Positions 19,280-28,694 of a stretch of 64,000 bases of DNA are shown in pieces (the stretch's first letter is position 1; every line of letters begins with the position of its first letter). Source of the DNA: an uncultured Bacteroidales bacterium (GTDB taxonomy: Bacteria; Bacteroidota; Bacteroidia; Bacteroidales; Bacteroidaceae). The notes beneath the pieces were generated by a model, which made no database searches, was not told where the DNA came from, and worked only from the letters and a program-made list of their open reading frames with translations. A program made the position numbers and the translations under genes. Where the stretch lies: assembly GCA_902796835.1 (NCBI GenBank), contig CADBQP010000052.1, positions 1 through 64,000 of the forward strand, written 5' to 3'.

Positions 19280-20440
19280 TTACCCTTCAAGGTCTTCAAG
19301 TTCGTATTCTTCAAGGTCCTCCACGTCGTCTTCTTCGGCCTCTTCGGCATAGTCGTCGGTCCAGTCGGCAAAGTCGGAGGCGAAGCGTTGCACCTCTCGG
19401 TCGCGATGCACCAGACTGCCGCCTTCGCTCACACTCTGCAACTTGTTGCTCTCGCTGTTGAGCTCGGCCCAGAGCATGTCTTTCAACACGTCGACTCCCT
19501 TTCCCGTCACACTCGAGATGAAGACCGCAGGAATGTCGTCGGGCAATTCGGCCCGGAGCATTTCGATAAGCTCGTCGTCGAGCAAATCGCTCTTGGTCAC
19601 GGCCAAGACGCGATGCTTTTCGAGCATTTGCGGATTATATCGCTCAAGCTCGCCAAGGAGCACCTCATATTCGCGGCGAATGTTGTCGCTGTCGCCCGGA
19701 ACCATGAAGAGCAGCAGCGAGTTGCGCTCAATGTGGCGCAGGAAGCGCAGCCCCAGTCCGCGCCCCTCGGCAGCCCCCTCGATAATGCCGGGAATGTCGG
19801 CCATCACAAAGGAGCGCCCTTCGCGATAGGCCACGATGCCGAGCGAAGGCTCGAGGGTGGTAAACGGATAGTCGGCAATTTTGGGACGGGCCGAGGAGAG
19901 TGCGCTCAGCAGGGTCGACTTTCCGGCGTTGGGAAAGCCCACCAGGCCCACGTCGGCCAGCAGTTTCAGTTCTAAAACCACATTGAGCTCCTGCATGGGC
20001 TCGCCTGGCTGCGCAAATCGCGGAGCCTGATTGGTCGACGAGCGGAACTGATAGTTGCCAAGTCCGCCGCGTCCGCCGCGCAAGAGCATCACGACTTGTC
20101 CGTCTTCGGTGATGTCGCAGAGATATTTGCCCGTGTCGGCATCATAAGCCACGGTGCCGCAGGGCACGTCGATATATTTATCTTCGCCGTCGCTGCCTGT
20201 GCTGCAGTTTTTGCCTCCGTTGCCGCCATGCCCGGCAAAGACGTGACGGTCGTAGCGCAGGTGAAGCAGTGTCCAGAAATTGTGGTTTCCACGCAGAAAC
20301 ACGTGCCCGCCACGCCCGCCATCGCCGCCATCGGGACCGCCGTTGTAATTATACTTGGCATGATGAAGGTGCATGGAGCCGCGGCCGCCCTTACCAGAGC
20401 GGCAATATATTTTTACGTAGTCAATGAAATTGCTTTCCAT
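19280..20440 (-). CDS. obgE: GTPase Obg
   Basis: Ribosome-associated GTPase needed for 50S assembly. 386 aa. The Gly-rich Obg fold (about 1-158: [25 protein letters not shown]) is followed by the G domain with [11 protein letters not shown] (G1), DIPGIIEGA (G3) and TKSD (G4), then an acidic C-terminal tail (about 365-386). Normal length. It is followed by pgeF and preceded by adk. Confidence 0.97.
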   Translation of the reverse strand: MESNFIDYVKIYCRSGKGGRGSMHLHHAKYNYNGGPDGGDGGRGGHVFLRGNHNFWTLLHLRYDRHVFAGHGGNGGKNCSTGSDGEDKYIDVPCGTVAYDADTGKYLCDITEDGQVVMLLRGGRGGLGNYQFRSSTNQAPRFAQPGEPMQELNVVLELKLLADVGLVGFPNAGKSTLLSALSSARPKIADYPFTTLEPSLGIVAYREGRSFVMADIPGIIEGAAEGRGLGLRFLRHIERNSLLLFMVPGDSDNIRREYEVLLGELERYNPQMLEKHRVLAVTKSDLLDDELIEMLRAELPDDIPAVFISSVTGKGVDVLKDMLWAELNSESNKLQSVSEGGSLVHRDREVQRFASDFADWTDDYAEEAEEDDVEDLEEYELEDLEG

Positions 20441-20486
20441 GTGGCTTTGCTTAGGCGAAGTCCTGAACTATTGCTGCGCTGCGTGC

Positions 20487-21056
20487 TCAGAGTTTGTCGA
20501 TGATGGCGCAGAGAGCGTCGTTAATCTCCTGCAGGGTGCCATAACCTTTGACGGCATTGCGCAGGCCCTCGGTTTCATACCAGCTGATGAGGGGCGAGGT
20601 TTGGCTTTCATATACGTCGAGCCTTTTGCGAATGGTCTCCTCGTTGTCATCGGCCCTGCCCGACGTTTTACCGCGGTTTACGAGACGCTCCACGAGCATT
20701 TCGGTGGGCACTTGCAGCTCGAGCATTGCGCTCACCGCCGTGCCGCGCTCGGCAAGCATGGCTTTGAGGGCTTCGGCCTGCGGAATGGTGCGCGGAAAGC
20801 CGTCGAAGATTACGCCTTCACACTGCCCCAGGGCATCGTAGGTGGCTGCCAGGATGTCGATGATGAGCGAGTCGGGCACGAGCTGGCCGTTGTCGATGAA
20901 CTGCTTAGCGGTTTTGCCTAATTCGGTTTCGTTTTTGATTTCGGCACGCAACACGTCGCCCGTAGAAATGTGCTTAAATCCGTATTTTTCTACGAGCAGG
21001 TCGCTCTGAGTGCCTTTTCCGGAGCCTGGGGCCCCAAAGATGACGATATTTTTCAT
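20487..21056 (-). CDS. adk: Adenylate kinase
   Basis: 189 aa. P-loop GAPGSGKGT (about 7-15), AMP-binding ISTGDVLRAEI, lid-related RxxxRxDDxxETIRKRL (GRADDNEETIRKRL) and DGFPRT. This is the short-lid form. It catalyses ATP + AMP to 2 ADP. It follows hpt on the same strand. Confidence 0.97.
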   Translation of the reverse strand: MKNIVIFGAPGSGKGTQSDLLVEKYGFKHISTGDVLRAEIKNETELGKTAKQFIDNGQLVPDSLIIDILAATYDALGQCEGVIFDGFPRTIPQAEALKAMLAERGTAVSAMLELQVPTEMLVERLVNRGKTSGRADDNEETIRKRLDVYESQTSPLISWYETEGLRNAVKGYGTLQEINDALCAIIDKL

Positions 21057-21077
21057 GCTATAATATTATATTGTGTG

Positions 21078-21091
21078 GGCGCCGCGGCGCC
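21078..21091. repeat. 14-bp perfect palindrome between hpt and adk
   Basis: GGCGCCGCGGCGCC occupies the middle of the 42-nt gap. It may be a small protein-binding site or chance in G/C-rich DNA. Confidence 0.35.
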
Positions 21092-21098
21092 TGGTGTT

Positions 21099-21638
21099 TC
21101 ACTTTGTGTCGAGCACGTAGATGTCGCGCAGGTTACGCCCGTAGCCGTCGTAATCGAGGCCGTAGCCAAGGATAAAGTCGTTGGGGATTTTGAAGCCGCA
21201 ATAGTCGATATTGACGGGCACCTCGAGCTTATCGGGTTTCAGAAGCAGGGCTGCTATGCGAACCTCGGCTGGTTTTTTGGCCTGGAGCATTTCAAGGACG
21301 TGTTTCATGGAGAGACCGGTGTCGACAATGTCTTCCACGACGATGACTGTGCGGCCCGCAATGTCTTCGGTGAGGCCTATGAGGTCGGACACGCTTCCGG
21401 TGGTGTCGGTACCCATGTAGGACGAGACTTTAACGAAGGATATTTCGGCCGGCACGCTGATGTCGCGAAAGAGGTCGGCTGCAAAGACGAAGGCTCCGTT
21501 GAGTATGGCTACAAAGAGCGGATTGCGGCCTTCCATGTCGCTACTAATTTGAGCGGCCATCGCGGCTACGCGTTTCTTGACTTCTGCCTCTGGAATGTAG
21601 GGGCGGAATTGTTTGTCGAGCACTTGAATTTTTTCCAT
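21099..21638 (-). CDS. hpt: Hypoxanthine phosphoribosyltransferase
   Basis: Purine salvage: hypoxanthine or guanine + PRPP to IMP or GMP. 179 aa. The PRPP-binding loop is VIVVEDIVDTGLSM, the flexible-loop region is VSSYMGTDTTGSV, and the base-binding K-DF region is FKIPNDFILGYGLDYD. Met at 21638 gives the family start MEKIQVLDKQF; 25 further upstream codons are rejected. Together with adk it forms a purine salvage pair. Confidence 0.95.
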   Translation of the reverse strand: MEKIQVLDKQFRPYIPEAEVKKRVAAMAAQISSDMEGRNPLFVAILNGAFVFAADLFRDISVPAEISFVKVSSYMGTDTTGSVSDLIGLTEDIAGRTVIVVEDIVDTGLSMKHVLEMLQAKKPAEVRIAALLLKPDKLEVPVNIDYCGFKIPNDFILGYGLDYDGYGRNLRDIYVLDTK

Positions 21639-21770
21639 GATATGCGGTTTTAGGAGAACGTAAGCAGCTTGCCAGGCCGAGCGCATCGGCTTTATATAAA
21701 AATTAAAGCGCAAAAATACTCATTTTGCGCCACATTTGCAACTCTTGGCCGCGTCTTTTTTGCGCGGGGT

Positions 21771-22724
21771 TCACTTCAGGTCTATTTCGTCGATATTGAC
21801 GATGCCATTAACTATGGCATAGATGGTGAGGCCTGAGACACTGCGAATGGCAAGTTTGCGGGCAATGTTCTTACGGTGGGTCAACACTGTATTGACCGAG
21901 ATGAAGAGTTTTTCGGCAATCTCTTTGTTCGACATACCGCGCACCACGCAGCCCACGATTTCCTTTTCGCGCTCCGAAAGGGTGTCGTCGCGGCGCTCGG
22001 GGTCGGGAGCGGGAGTGTCGGAATGGGTTTGGGTGCGCACACACTCCTCGAGCAGTTTTACGGCCGGCACGAAGAGATAGTCTTCGATGGCGTTGTGCAC
22101 ATGGAGCTCCGACTCGCAGTTGAATATGTCGAACAGGGCGCTGCTGAGTCGCTGGGTGTCCTTGCCCGACTTGTAGTATTTTATGATGATATTCTTTAGT
22201 TCCTGCAGGCGCTTGTCGATAGCATCGTGGTTACGGCTATACATGGAAATGTTGTACGTTTCGCTGAGCCGGCCCTCAAGGAGGGCTTCCACGTAGGGGA
22301 AGGTGCGGCGGTTTTCGCTTTGCATGTGGTTGCGCACCTCGCCATAAAATTCGTCGAAGAACTTCATGATAAGGATAGGCACCTGCGTGGTGTCGTTGTC
22401 AAAGGCTATGGCGCTGAGCAACTTGCGGCGCATTTCGGGCAACTGGAAGTCGAGAAAATACGCATGAGCCTGCTCCAAATAGGATATCAGGGCACGCACG
22501 GAAACCTTGTCAATGAAATAGGCCGCTGTGTGCTCACCGCCTTTTATGAAGTTGGCCACAGCCAGAAAGGTGGCCACATCGACGCCATGCTCCTCACACA
22601 CCTCCCTGACGGTGCGCTCGCCAAAGCCGAGGGATATGCCGAAGCGGCTCATCAGCTGCAGAAGATGATATTCTTCGCTGATGACCTGACACATTTTGTC
22701 AGTCTCGCTAAAAAAGAGGTTCAT
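21771..22724 (-). CDS. LuxR-type regulator with N-terminal RIC/YtfE-like di-iron domain
   Basis: 317 aa. Residues about 22-60 resemble the ScdA/RIC N-terminal domain but without its Cys pair. About 70-228 is hemerythrin-like with ligand candidates His87, His133, Glu137, His166, His210 and Glu214, spaced as in RIC/YtfE (HxxxE twice, before FPY and LFVP). The C-terminus (247-312) is a LuxR/GerE helix-turn-helix (LSEREKEIVGCVVRGMSNKE). It is probably a one-component regulator sensing O2, NO or peroxide by its di-iron site (inference). It is transcribed divergently from the envelope redox cluster at 23.1 kb, its likely target. Confidence 0.85.
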   Translation of the reverse strand: MNLFFSETDKMCQVISEEYHLLQLMSRFGISLGFGERTVREVCEEHGVDVATFLAVANFIKGGEHTAAYFIDKVSVRALISYLEQAHAYFLDFQLPEMRRKLLSAIAFDNDTTQVPILIMKFFDEFYGEVRNHMQSENRRTFPYVEALLEGRLSETYNISMYSRNHDAIDKRLQELKNIIIKYYKSGKDTQRLSSALFDIFNCESELHVHNAIEDYLFVPAVKLLEECVRTQTHSDTPAPDPERRDDTLSEREKEIVGCVVRGMSNKEIAEKLFISVNTVLTHRKNIARKLAIRSVSGLTIYAIVNGIVNIDEIDLK

Positions 22725-22879
22725 CCTTGAAATTTTGCAATGGGGAGTGTCCCATTATTTGTTTTCAAGCTGCAAAATTATATCAAATTTGCGAATTCCC
22801 CATGCCCGCCTCCCACTTTTTAGATGGTTCCCAGGCCAAAGACTTGCAGATTTGTCATTCTCAAGACTGGCTGTATTCC

Positions 22880-22942
22880 AAAGAGTTGAGCCGATGGTTT
22901 AAACTATCGGGCCGACTGTTGCGCTCATCGCCGCGCTCGTTT
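22880..22942. repeat. 21-bp palindromic tandem repeat, locus E
   Basis: Units 22880-22900, 22901-22921 and 22922-22942, in phase. The middle unit has arms AAACTATCGG and CCGACTGTTG around one G. It sits in the 413-nt divergent gap between the di-iron regulator and the porin; no gene is seen in that gap. Confidence 0.8.
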
Positions 22943-23021
22943 TTTGCCAGCCACAAGGGCAGTGAAAAGACTTGGGGCCTAAAATACCCCAAAACGGGAG
23001 GTTATTCACAAAAAGTGGTTA

Positions 23022-23052
23022 TTGAAACAAAAAACGACGCTCCCTAATTTTG
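23022..23052 (+). promoter_or_regulatory. Promoter of the envelope redox cluster
   Basis: TTG (23022-23024), a 20-nt spacer and TAATTTTG (23045-23052) lie 86 nt before the porin ATG. The upstream segment contains two copies of GTTATT (about 23001 and 23018), possibly regulator half-sites. Confidence 0.7.
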
Positions 23053-23137
23053 CAGCCGAAATCTCAGAAGGTCATGAACCGCTGCAACGATAGCTGAAGG
23101 CGCTGGCCTCTGAACCAATAACACAACAAAACAAACG

Positions 23138-24511
23138 ATGAAAATACTTACGATCATTATGGGCTCAATGATGCTGGCCGCCTCGCCCGTGGCCATCGCC
23201 GCCGGGCCCTACGAAAAGGTTGCGGCCGACTCAGCCACACACGCGAGTGCCGACACAAAGAGCAAACAGGCCGACGACTTCAAGTTTCGCCTCGGCGGTT
23301 ATGGAGAGATGACGGCCAGATGGATGGACTACGGCAAGAATCGCTGGTTTCTGCCCAACGGCAACACGCGCATCAACCATGCCGAAATCGCCATACCGCG
23401 CTTTGTCATCGCCATGGACTATAAATTCAACTCAAAGTGGCAGCTCGGCGCCGAAGTGGAGTTTGAATCGGGCGGCACGGGCGTGACCTACGAAATAGAG
23501 GAAGGCACGGGAAGCGAAAACGGCGAATATGAAACCGAAATCGAGAAGGGCGGCGAAGTAGCCCTGGAGCAATTCCACATCACGCGCTTCATCGTGCCGC
23601 AGATCAACGTGCGAGTGGGCCATCTCATCTTGCCCGTAGGACTTACCAACACACACCATGAGCCTACAAACTTCTTCACCGCCATGCGCCCCGAGGGCGA
23701 CACAAAGATTATGCCCTCCACATGGCACGAAACAGGACTTGAAATCTTTGGCACACTGGGCCGCAATGCCTATACGTTCGACTATCAGGCCATGATCGTG
23801 GCTGGCGCCAATGCCGCCGGCTTCGACAAATACAACTGGATGAAGAAGAGCAAACAAAACTTCTTTGAAGCCGACAACTTCACCTCGCCTGCCTACGTGC
23901 TCCGACTCGACTGGCGCGGCATCGAAGGCCTGCGCCTGGGCGGCAGTTTCTATTATTGCCCCGACGCCGGCGCCAACGACGACAAGCTCAAGACATTTGG
24001 CTCCTACGGCAAGATTCCCGTGAGCGTGGTCAGTTTCGACGGTCAATACGTGGGCCGATACTTCAGCGCCCGCGCCAATTTCACGCAGGGCCACTTGAGC
24101 AAAGCCGACGACGTGAGTTTCGTCATTCGCAACATAGGTAAATCCTCGCCCTACAACCGCACACCAACCGTGGCCAAACTGGCGCTGACATGGCACGCCG
24201 AAGTGGGGCTCAACCTGCGCAACATCTTTAAGCACGTAAAACATTTCCCCGCCGTCACGCCTTTTGTGCACTACAACTACTACAACAGCCAGGAGGCAGG
24301 CCAAAAGGCTACGTCCGACATGGACGACCGCTGCCAGGTGAGCCTCTGGAGTTTCGGCGCCAACTGGAACGTGCTGCCCAACCTCGTGGTGAAGGCCAAC
24401 TACACCACACGCCAAATTGGCACACACAAGATTTTTGGAACCGGACGCTTCAACAGCGAAAACGAACTGGCCATCGGAGTGGCCTACGTAGGATGGTTTT
24501 TCAAGAAATAG
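23138..24511 (+). CDS. Phosphate-selective porin (OprO/OprP)-like outer-membrane protein
   Basis: 457 aa. A signal peptide (about 1-22) precedes a charged linker and a beta-barrel with the OprP-family pattern: FRLGGYGEMTARWM, INHAEIAIPRFVIAMDYKFNSKW, INVRVGHLILPVGL and a final strand ELAIGVAYVGWFFKK. The substrate is unknown; OprP-like genes in Bacteroidetes are often near metal or phosphate functions. First gene of a seven-gene plus-strand cluster. Confidence 0.85.
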   Translation: MKILTIIMGSMMLAASPVAIAAGPYEKVAADSATHASADTKSKQADDFKFRLGGYGEMTARWMDYGKNRWFLPNGNTRINHAEIAIPRFVIAMDYKFNSKWQLGAEVEFESGGTGVTYEIEEGTGSENGEYETEIEKGGEVALEQFHITRFIVPQINVRVGHLILPVGLTNTHHEPTNFFTAMRPEGDTKIMPSTWHETGLEIFGTLGRNAYTFDYQAMIVAGANAAGFDKYNWMKKSKQNFFEADNFTSPAYVLRLDWRGIEGLRLGGSFYYCPDAGANDDKLKTFGSYGKIPVSVVSFDGQYVGRYFSARANFTQGHLSKADDVSFVIRNIGKSSPYNRTPTVAKLALTWHAEVGLNLRNIFKHVKHFPAVTPFVHYNYYNSQEAGQKATSDMDDRCQVSLWSFGANWNVLPNLVVKANYTTRQIGTHKIFGTGRFNSENELAIGVAYVGWFFKK

Positions 24512-24558
24512 CCCCAATCCTCTAAAGAAAAACAACACCTAAAAACATAAGAAACACT

Positions 24559-25755
24559 ATGAAAAAAAACCTAATGCTCATTGCCGCCCTGAGCCTTGGC
24601 CTCGCAACTGGCCTGAGCTCATGCAGCGACGACAAAAACGGAGAAATTGAATTTGAAAAGGCTGCCATCCTCGATTGCACATCCAGCAACCAAATGAAAT
24701 GGGGAGCCTACATGCAAGCCGTGGCCAACCGACTGAACAACGACGCCCAGACGCTCTACAACGACTGGACCGTGAACTTCAACGGCGGCGAGAGCTATGC
24801 CAACGTGTTCAAAAATCACAGATCGGGCGGCTTCCTGTCGGCTCTCAACTGCGTGGAGCAAATCATCGACGGCTGTGTGACCATTGCCAACGAGGTGGGC
24901 TCGGCCAAAATCGGCGACCCCTACAAGCTCTACCGCCAGGGCAGCATCACCGAGGCGCTCTATGCAGTAGAGTCGTGGTATAGCTGGCACTCCATCGAGG
25001 ACTATTCCAACAACATCCTCTCTGTGCGCAATGCCTACTTTGGTTCGCTCGACGGCACCGTGCACCCCAGCTCGCTATCGGCTTTCGTGGCCGCTCGCAA
25101 CGCCGCGCTCGACAACAGAGTAAAGGCTGCCATCGACAAGGCCTACACAGCCATCTTCAACGACATGGAGGCTCCCTTCCGCAACAACATAGCCCACGAA
25201 AACGTGCCCAAGGCCATGACGGCCTGTGCCGACCTCGAGGATGTGCTTAACCAACAGCTGAAGCCCTACTTCCAAAACAATGCGGCACAATTCACCGACG
25301 AACTTCTCGATCCCGTGGTGGCGCAATACGTAGACGGCGTAGTGGTGCCCACATACAGCGACCTACGCGAAAAAGTGGGCCAGCTGCGCACGGCTGTCAA
25401 CACGTTTGCCCGCAATCCGTCGAACACGGCCTTCGAGAGCTGTGCCCAGGCTTGGTTTGCCGCCCGCACTCCATGGGAATGCAGCGAAGGTTTCCTCTTC
25501 GGCCCCGTAGCCGACAAGGGGCTCGACCCCAACATGGATTCCTGGCCGCTCGACCCCGTGGGCATTGCCAACATTCTCAACAGCGGAGACTTCAGTGCAC
25601 TCGACTGGACCGGCGAGTTTGAAGAGGTCGACGAAGACGCGCCCGAGGGCAGCAACCCTCACGCCGACGCCATAGCCGCCGCTCAGAGCCTGCGCGGATT
25701 TCACACCTTGGAATACCTCATCTTCAAAGACGGAAGAGCACGCACCATTCAATAG
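24559..25755 (+). CDS. Imelysin family lipoprotein (M75)
   Basis: 398 aa. A lipoprotein signal (lipobox about GLSSC, Cys22) precedes an all-helical imelysin fold. The signature GxHxxE is present as GFHTLE (380-385), close to the C-terminus. Imelysins are linked to iron acquisition (EfeO/IrpA relatives) and lie beside di-haem oxidoreductase genes in other phyla. The late motif position, with only 13 residues following, is worth comparing with the Bacteroides imelysin-like structures. No downstream frame continues the protein. It probably binds a metal at the membrane surface. Confidence 0.85.
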   Translation: MKKNLMLIAALSLGLATGLSSCSDDKNGEIEFEKAAILDCTSSNQMKWGAYMQAVANRLNNDAQTLYNDWTVNFNGGESYANVFKNHRSGGFLSALNCVEQIIDGCVTIANEVGSAKIGDPYKLYRQGSITEALYAVESWYSWHSIEDYSNNILSVRNAYFGSLDGTVHPSSLSAFVAARNAALDNRVKAAIDKAYTAIFNDMEAPFRNNIAHENVPKAMTACADLEDVLNQQLKPYFQNNAAQFTDELLDPVVAQYVDGVVVPTYSDLREKVGQLRTAVNTFARNPSNTAFESCAQAWFAARTPWECSEGFLFGPVADKGLDPNMDSWPLDPVGIANILNSGDFSALDWTGEFEEVDEDAPEGSNPHADAIAAAQSLRGFHTLEYLIFKDGRARTIQ

Positions 25756-25776
25756 TTTGCTCTAAAGACAAAACGG

Positions 25777-25805
25777 GTGCCCTGCCGCATAAAAACGGCG
25801 GGCAC
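25777..25805 (+). terminator. Hairpin between imelysin and di-haem oxidoreductase genes
   Basis: GTGCCC-T-GCCG (25777-25787) pairs with CGGCGGGCAC (25796-25805) apart from one bulged T, with an 8-nt A-rich loop. The tail is TCCTTATAATATT, not a strong T run. It may attenuate or stabilise the mRNA inside the operon. Confidence 0.5.
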
Positions 25806-25841
25806 TCCTTATAATATTATACAAGCGAAAAAAAAAACTTC

Positions 25842-27275
25842 ATGCATAAGCTAACTTTCATCGGCACGATGGCCGCCCTGCTCATGGCCATGAGCTCGTG
25901 CAGCGACGACGACGGCCTCGACGTGCTCGACATTGAAGTGCCCGAAGGCTATGCCCTCTCGGCCGGCACGTCGACCAACTTTCTGCGCAGCTCGTTCGCC
26001 TTCGACGAAGATGCCGACTGGGTGACGGGCGAGCTCGAGAGCCGCTTCAACATGGGCGACCGCCTCTACGACAACGTGCGCACAAGCGGCAACGTGAAGG
26101 GCGGCGGACTGGGCCCCGTCTATGCCGGCTACTCATGCGGCAGCTGCCATCGCAACGCCGGGCGCACGGAGCCGGCCATTTGGAGCAGCGGAGGCTCAGG
26201 CCCCTACGGATTTACATCGGCCCTGATCTACATCACACGAAAGAACGGAGCGTTTTTCCAGAACTACGGCCGCGTGTTGCACGACCAGTCGATACTCGGC
26301 GTAAGGCCCGAAGGAAAAGTGAAAATCGACAAGCGCTTCGAACAGTTTGCCTTCCCCGACGGCGAGACCTACGAACTCTGCGTGCCCATATACACCATCA
26401 CCGACTGGTATGCCGACAGCATTGCCCCCGAAGACCTTTTCTGCACCGTGCGCATTCCCCTGCGCCACGTGGGAATGGGACAAATGATGGCCCTCGACCG
26501 CCACGAGATTGAACAACTGGCGCAGCGCAGCAACTACCCCGAATGGGGCATTTCGGGACGGGCCAACTACATTGTGGAACGCGGCATCAGGCAACTCGGA
26601 CTCTCGGGCAACAAGGCACAACACGCCGACCTGACGGTGGAACTCGGCTTTTCGAGCGACATGGGCGTAACTAACAGCCGCTACCCCGAAGAGATTTGTG
26701 AGGGACAGGCCCAAGTCAACGAAGGCTCCATGATGGGTCTGTCCTACTCGCAGCTCGATGTGTCGGCCCGCGACATGGAAGACGTAGACCTGTATCTGCA
26801 TGCCTTGAGTGTGCCGGCCCGACGCAATGTGAACGACCCGCAAGTGAAACGCGGCGAACAGATGTTCTATGCCGCAGGCTGCCACCTGTGTCACACCACG
26901 ACGCTCCACACACGGCCGCGCGGAGCCACACTGCTCATGGGCACCGAGCTTCCATGGCTGGGCAGCCAGACCATTCACCCCTACTCCGACTTCCTGCTTC
27001 ACGACATGGGTTCCGAAATCATGGGCGTGGGACTCAACGACAACTACGTGAGCGGACTGGCACGCGGCAACGAATGGCGCACCACGCCGCTCTGGGGCAT
27101 CGGGCTGCAGCAGGTAGTGAACGGACACACCAGCTTTCTTCACGACGGCCGCGCCCGCAACTTTGTGGAAGCCATCATGTGGCACGGCGGCGAGGGCGAA
27201 GCCTCGAAAAACAAGTTCAAGAACATGCCCAAGGCCGACCGCGACGCACTCGTCTCGTTCCTCTGGTCGCTATAG
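25842..27275 (+). CDS. Di-haem oxidoreductase family c-type cytochrome lipoprotein
   Basis: 477 aa. A lipoprotein signal (MSSC, Cys20) precedes the DHOR ('thiol oxidoreductase-like', COG3488) fold. Two haem c sites are visible: CGSCH (99-103) and CHLCH (347-351), with the motif GGGLGP before the first. Known relatives are di-haem peroxidase-like proteins found beside imelysins. It probably transfers electrons to or from a metal substrate in the periplasm or at the outer membrane. Haem attachment would need the CcsBA protein encoded 3.4 kb downstream. Confidence 0.9.
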   Translation: MHKLTFIGTMAALLMAMSSCSDDDGLDVLDIEVPEGYALSAGTSTNFLRSSFAFDEDADWVTGELESRFNMGDRLYDNVRTSGNVKGGGLGPVYAGYSCGSCHRNAGRTEPAIWSSGGSGPYGFTSALIYITRKNGAFFQNYGRVLHDQSILGVRPEGKVKIDKRFEQFAFPDGETYELCVPIYTITDWYADSIAPEDLFCTVRIPLRHVGMGQMMALDRHEIEQLAQRSNYPEWGISGRANYIVERGIRQLGLSGNKAQHADLTVELGFSSDMGVTNSRYPEEICEGQAQVNEGSMMGLSYSQLDVSARDMEDVDLYLHALSVPARRNVNDPQVKRGEQMFYAAGCHLCHTTTLHTRPRGATLLMGTELPWLGSQTIHPYSDFLLHDMGSEIMGVGLNDNYVSGLARGNEWRTTPLWGIGLQQVVNGHTSFLHDGRARNFVEAIMWHGGEGEASKNKFKNMPKADRDALVSFLWSL

Positions 27276-27292
27276 CAATGGCCATGGGGCCA

Positions 27293-27355
27293 AAACACTT
27301 GGGCCAATAGTTCACACTGTCGGCCCGGCAGTTCAGACCATCGGCCCAACTCTTT
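27293..27355. repeat. 21-bp palindromic tandem repeat, locus F
   Basis: Units 27293-27313, 27314-27334 and 27335-27355. The middle one pairs CACTGTCGGC around C with CGGCAGTT. It lies between two co-directional genes of the redox cluster, 18 nt past the oxidoreductase stop. Confidence 0.8.
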
Positions 27356-27450
27356 GAAGCAAACGCCAGGGCGCACGACTCATGAGCCAGACAAAAAGAA
27401 AACCACCACACAGCATAGAAACACTTCAAAACACAGCATTACTTATCTCA

Positions 27451-28665
27451 ATGAAAAAAATACTCATAGTGGCCCTTGCAGCCACACTACCCCTTATGGC
27501 ACACGCTCAGCAGGAAGAAGAAGAAACCGAAAACGGCGTAGTTTCCGTGGGCGACAAAACCGGATTTACCATCTCGTCGAAAAAGGGCGACTTCGTGTTG
27601 AAACCCTATCTGCTCGTGCAGGGCACAGCCACATACAACTACTACGACGACGAGGGCCTTGACAAAGCCTACAACCAAGACAACGTAGCCAATTCGGGCT
27701 TTGCCATGCCCTATGCCGTATTGGGCTTCACGGGAAAAGCCTTCGACAAAATCACATATAACCTCACGGTGAACGCTGCTGCCAGCGGGGGCAACCTGCT
27801 TCAGCAGGCGTGGTTCGACGTGAAGCTGAAGGAACAATTTGCCATCAAGGTGGGAAAATTCAAGACACCCTTCACCCACGCCTATCTCACCACGCTCGGT
27901 GCCACGCTCATGCCGCAGCTTCCCACTTCGCTCACGGCATCAACCATCATGCCCCATTCGCTCAACGCCGTAACCCCCACCATAGGCACAGGCTTCGACC
28001 TGGGCGTTGAAATCCACGGACTGCTGGGCAAGAAATTTGGCTACGAAGTGGGCATCTTCAACGGCACCGGCGCGAGCGTAAACACCGCCACGAAAACCCT
28101 GAGCGACGACTGGCACATACCCGCCCTGCTCTATGCCGGACGCTTCACATACATGCCCAAAGGCGTGATGCCATCCACTCAGGGCGACCCCAACCGCCTG
28201 AACCTCGACCGCATGCTCATTGGCCTCTCGGTGTCCGAAAATGTCGAAAGCGAAAGCGAAAGCACCAACGACTTCCGAGCCGGTATCGAGTTTGCATGGC
28301 TCAAAAACCGCTGGTATTTCGGCGCCGAAGCCTACTATATGAACGTAAACTTCACCAAGCGTCAGAAAATCAGCGAAGACTTTAACTACTGGGGCGCCTA
28401 TGCACAGGCCGGATACTTCGTCACCAAGCACCTTCAGCTCGCAGCGCGCTACGACTTTCTCGACCGCAACGGCTCTGGCAAGGACGGAATGCTGAACATG
28501 CCCGCAGTGGGCCTCAACTACTTCTTCCCCAACACCAACCTCAAGCTTCAGGGCATGTATCAGTATACCGGACGCACCGGACACAAAACCCAGCTTGACC
28601 GCGACAACGACGATTTGGGACTGGCCACACACACGGTAAAAGTGATGCTGCAATACACTTTCTGA
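27451..28665 (+). CDS. OprP-like porin
   Basis: 404 aa from ATG 27451. A signal peptide (1-20, ending MAHAQ) is followed by an acidic stretch and a porin O/P-type barrel (FVLKPYLLVQGTATYNYYDDE, FAMPYAVLGFTGKAFDK, FAIKVGKFKTPFTHAYL, final HTVKVMLQYTF). The second porin of the cluster is not closely similar to the first by eye. Upstream in-frame codons are rejected because the signal peptide starts here. Confidence 0.85.
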   Translation: MKKILIVALAATLPLMAHAQQEEEETENGVVSVGDKTGFTISSKKGDFVLKPYLLVQGTATYNYYDDEGLDKAYNQDNVANSGFAMPYAVLGFTGKAFDKITYNLTVNAAASGGNLLQQAWFDVKLKEQFAIKVGKFKTPFTHAYLTTLGATLMPQLPTSLTASTIMPHSLNAVTPTIGTGFDLGVEIHGLLGKKFGYEVGIFNGTGASVNTATKTLSDDWHIPALLYAGRFTYMPKGVMPSTQGDPNRLNLDRMLIGLSVSENVESESESTNDFRAGIEFAWLKNRWYFGAEAYYMNVNFTKRQKISEDFNYWGAYAQAGYFVTKHLQLAARYDFLDRNGSGKDGMLNMPAVGLNYFFPNTNLKLQGMYQYTGRTGHKTQLDRDNDDLGLATHTVKVMLQYTF

Positions 28666-28694
28666 CGCGCCCGACACAAAAAAGTAACTCCAAA

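Noticed and set aside
22727..23047. 106-codon open frame left of the first porin
   Set aside because: It runs through repeat locus E and promoter DNA, with no coding features.
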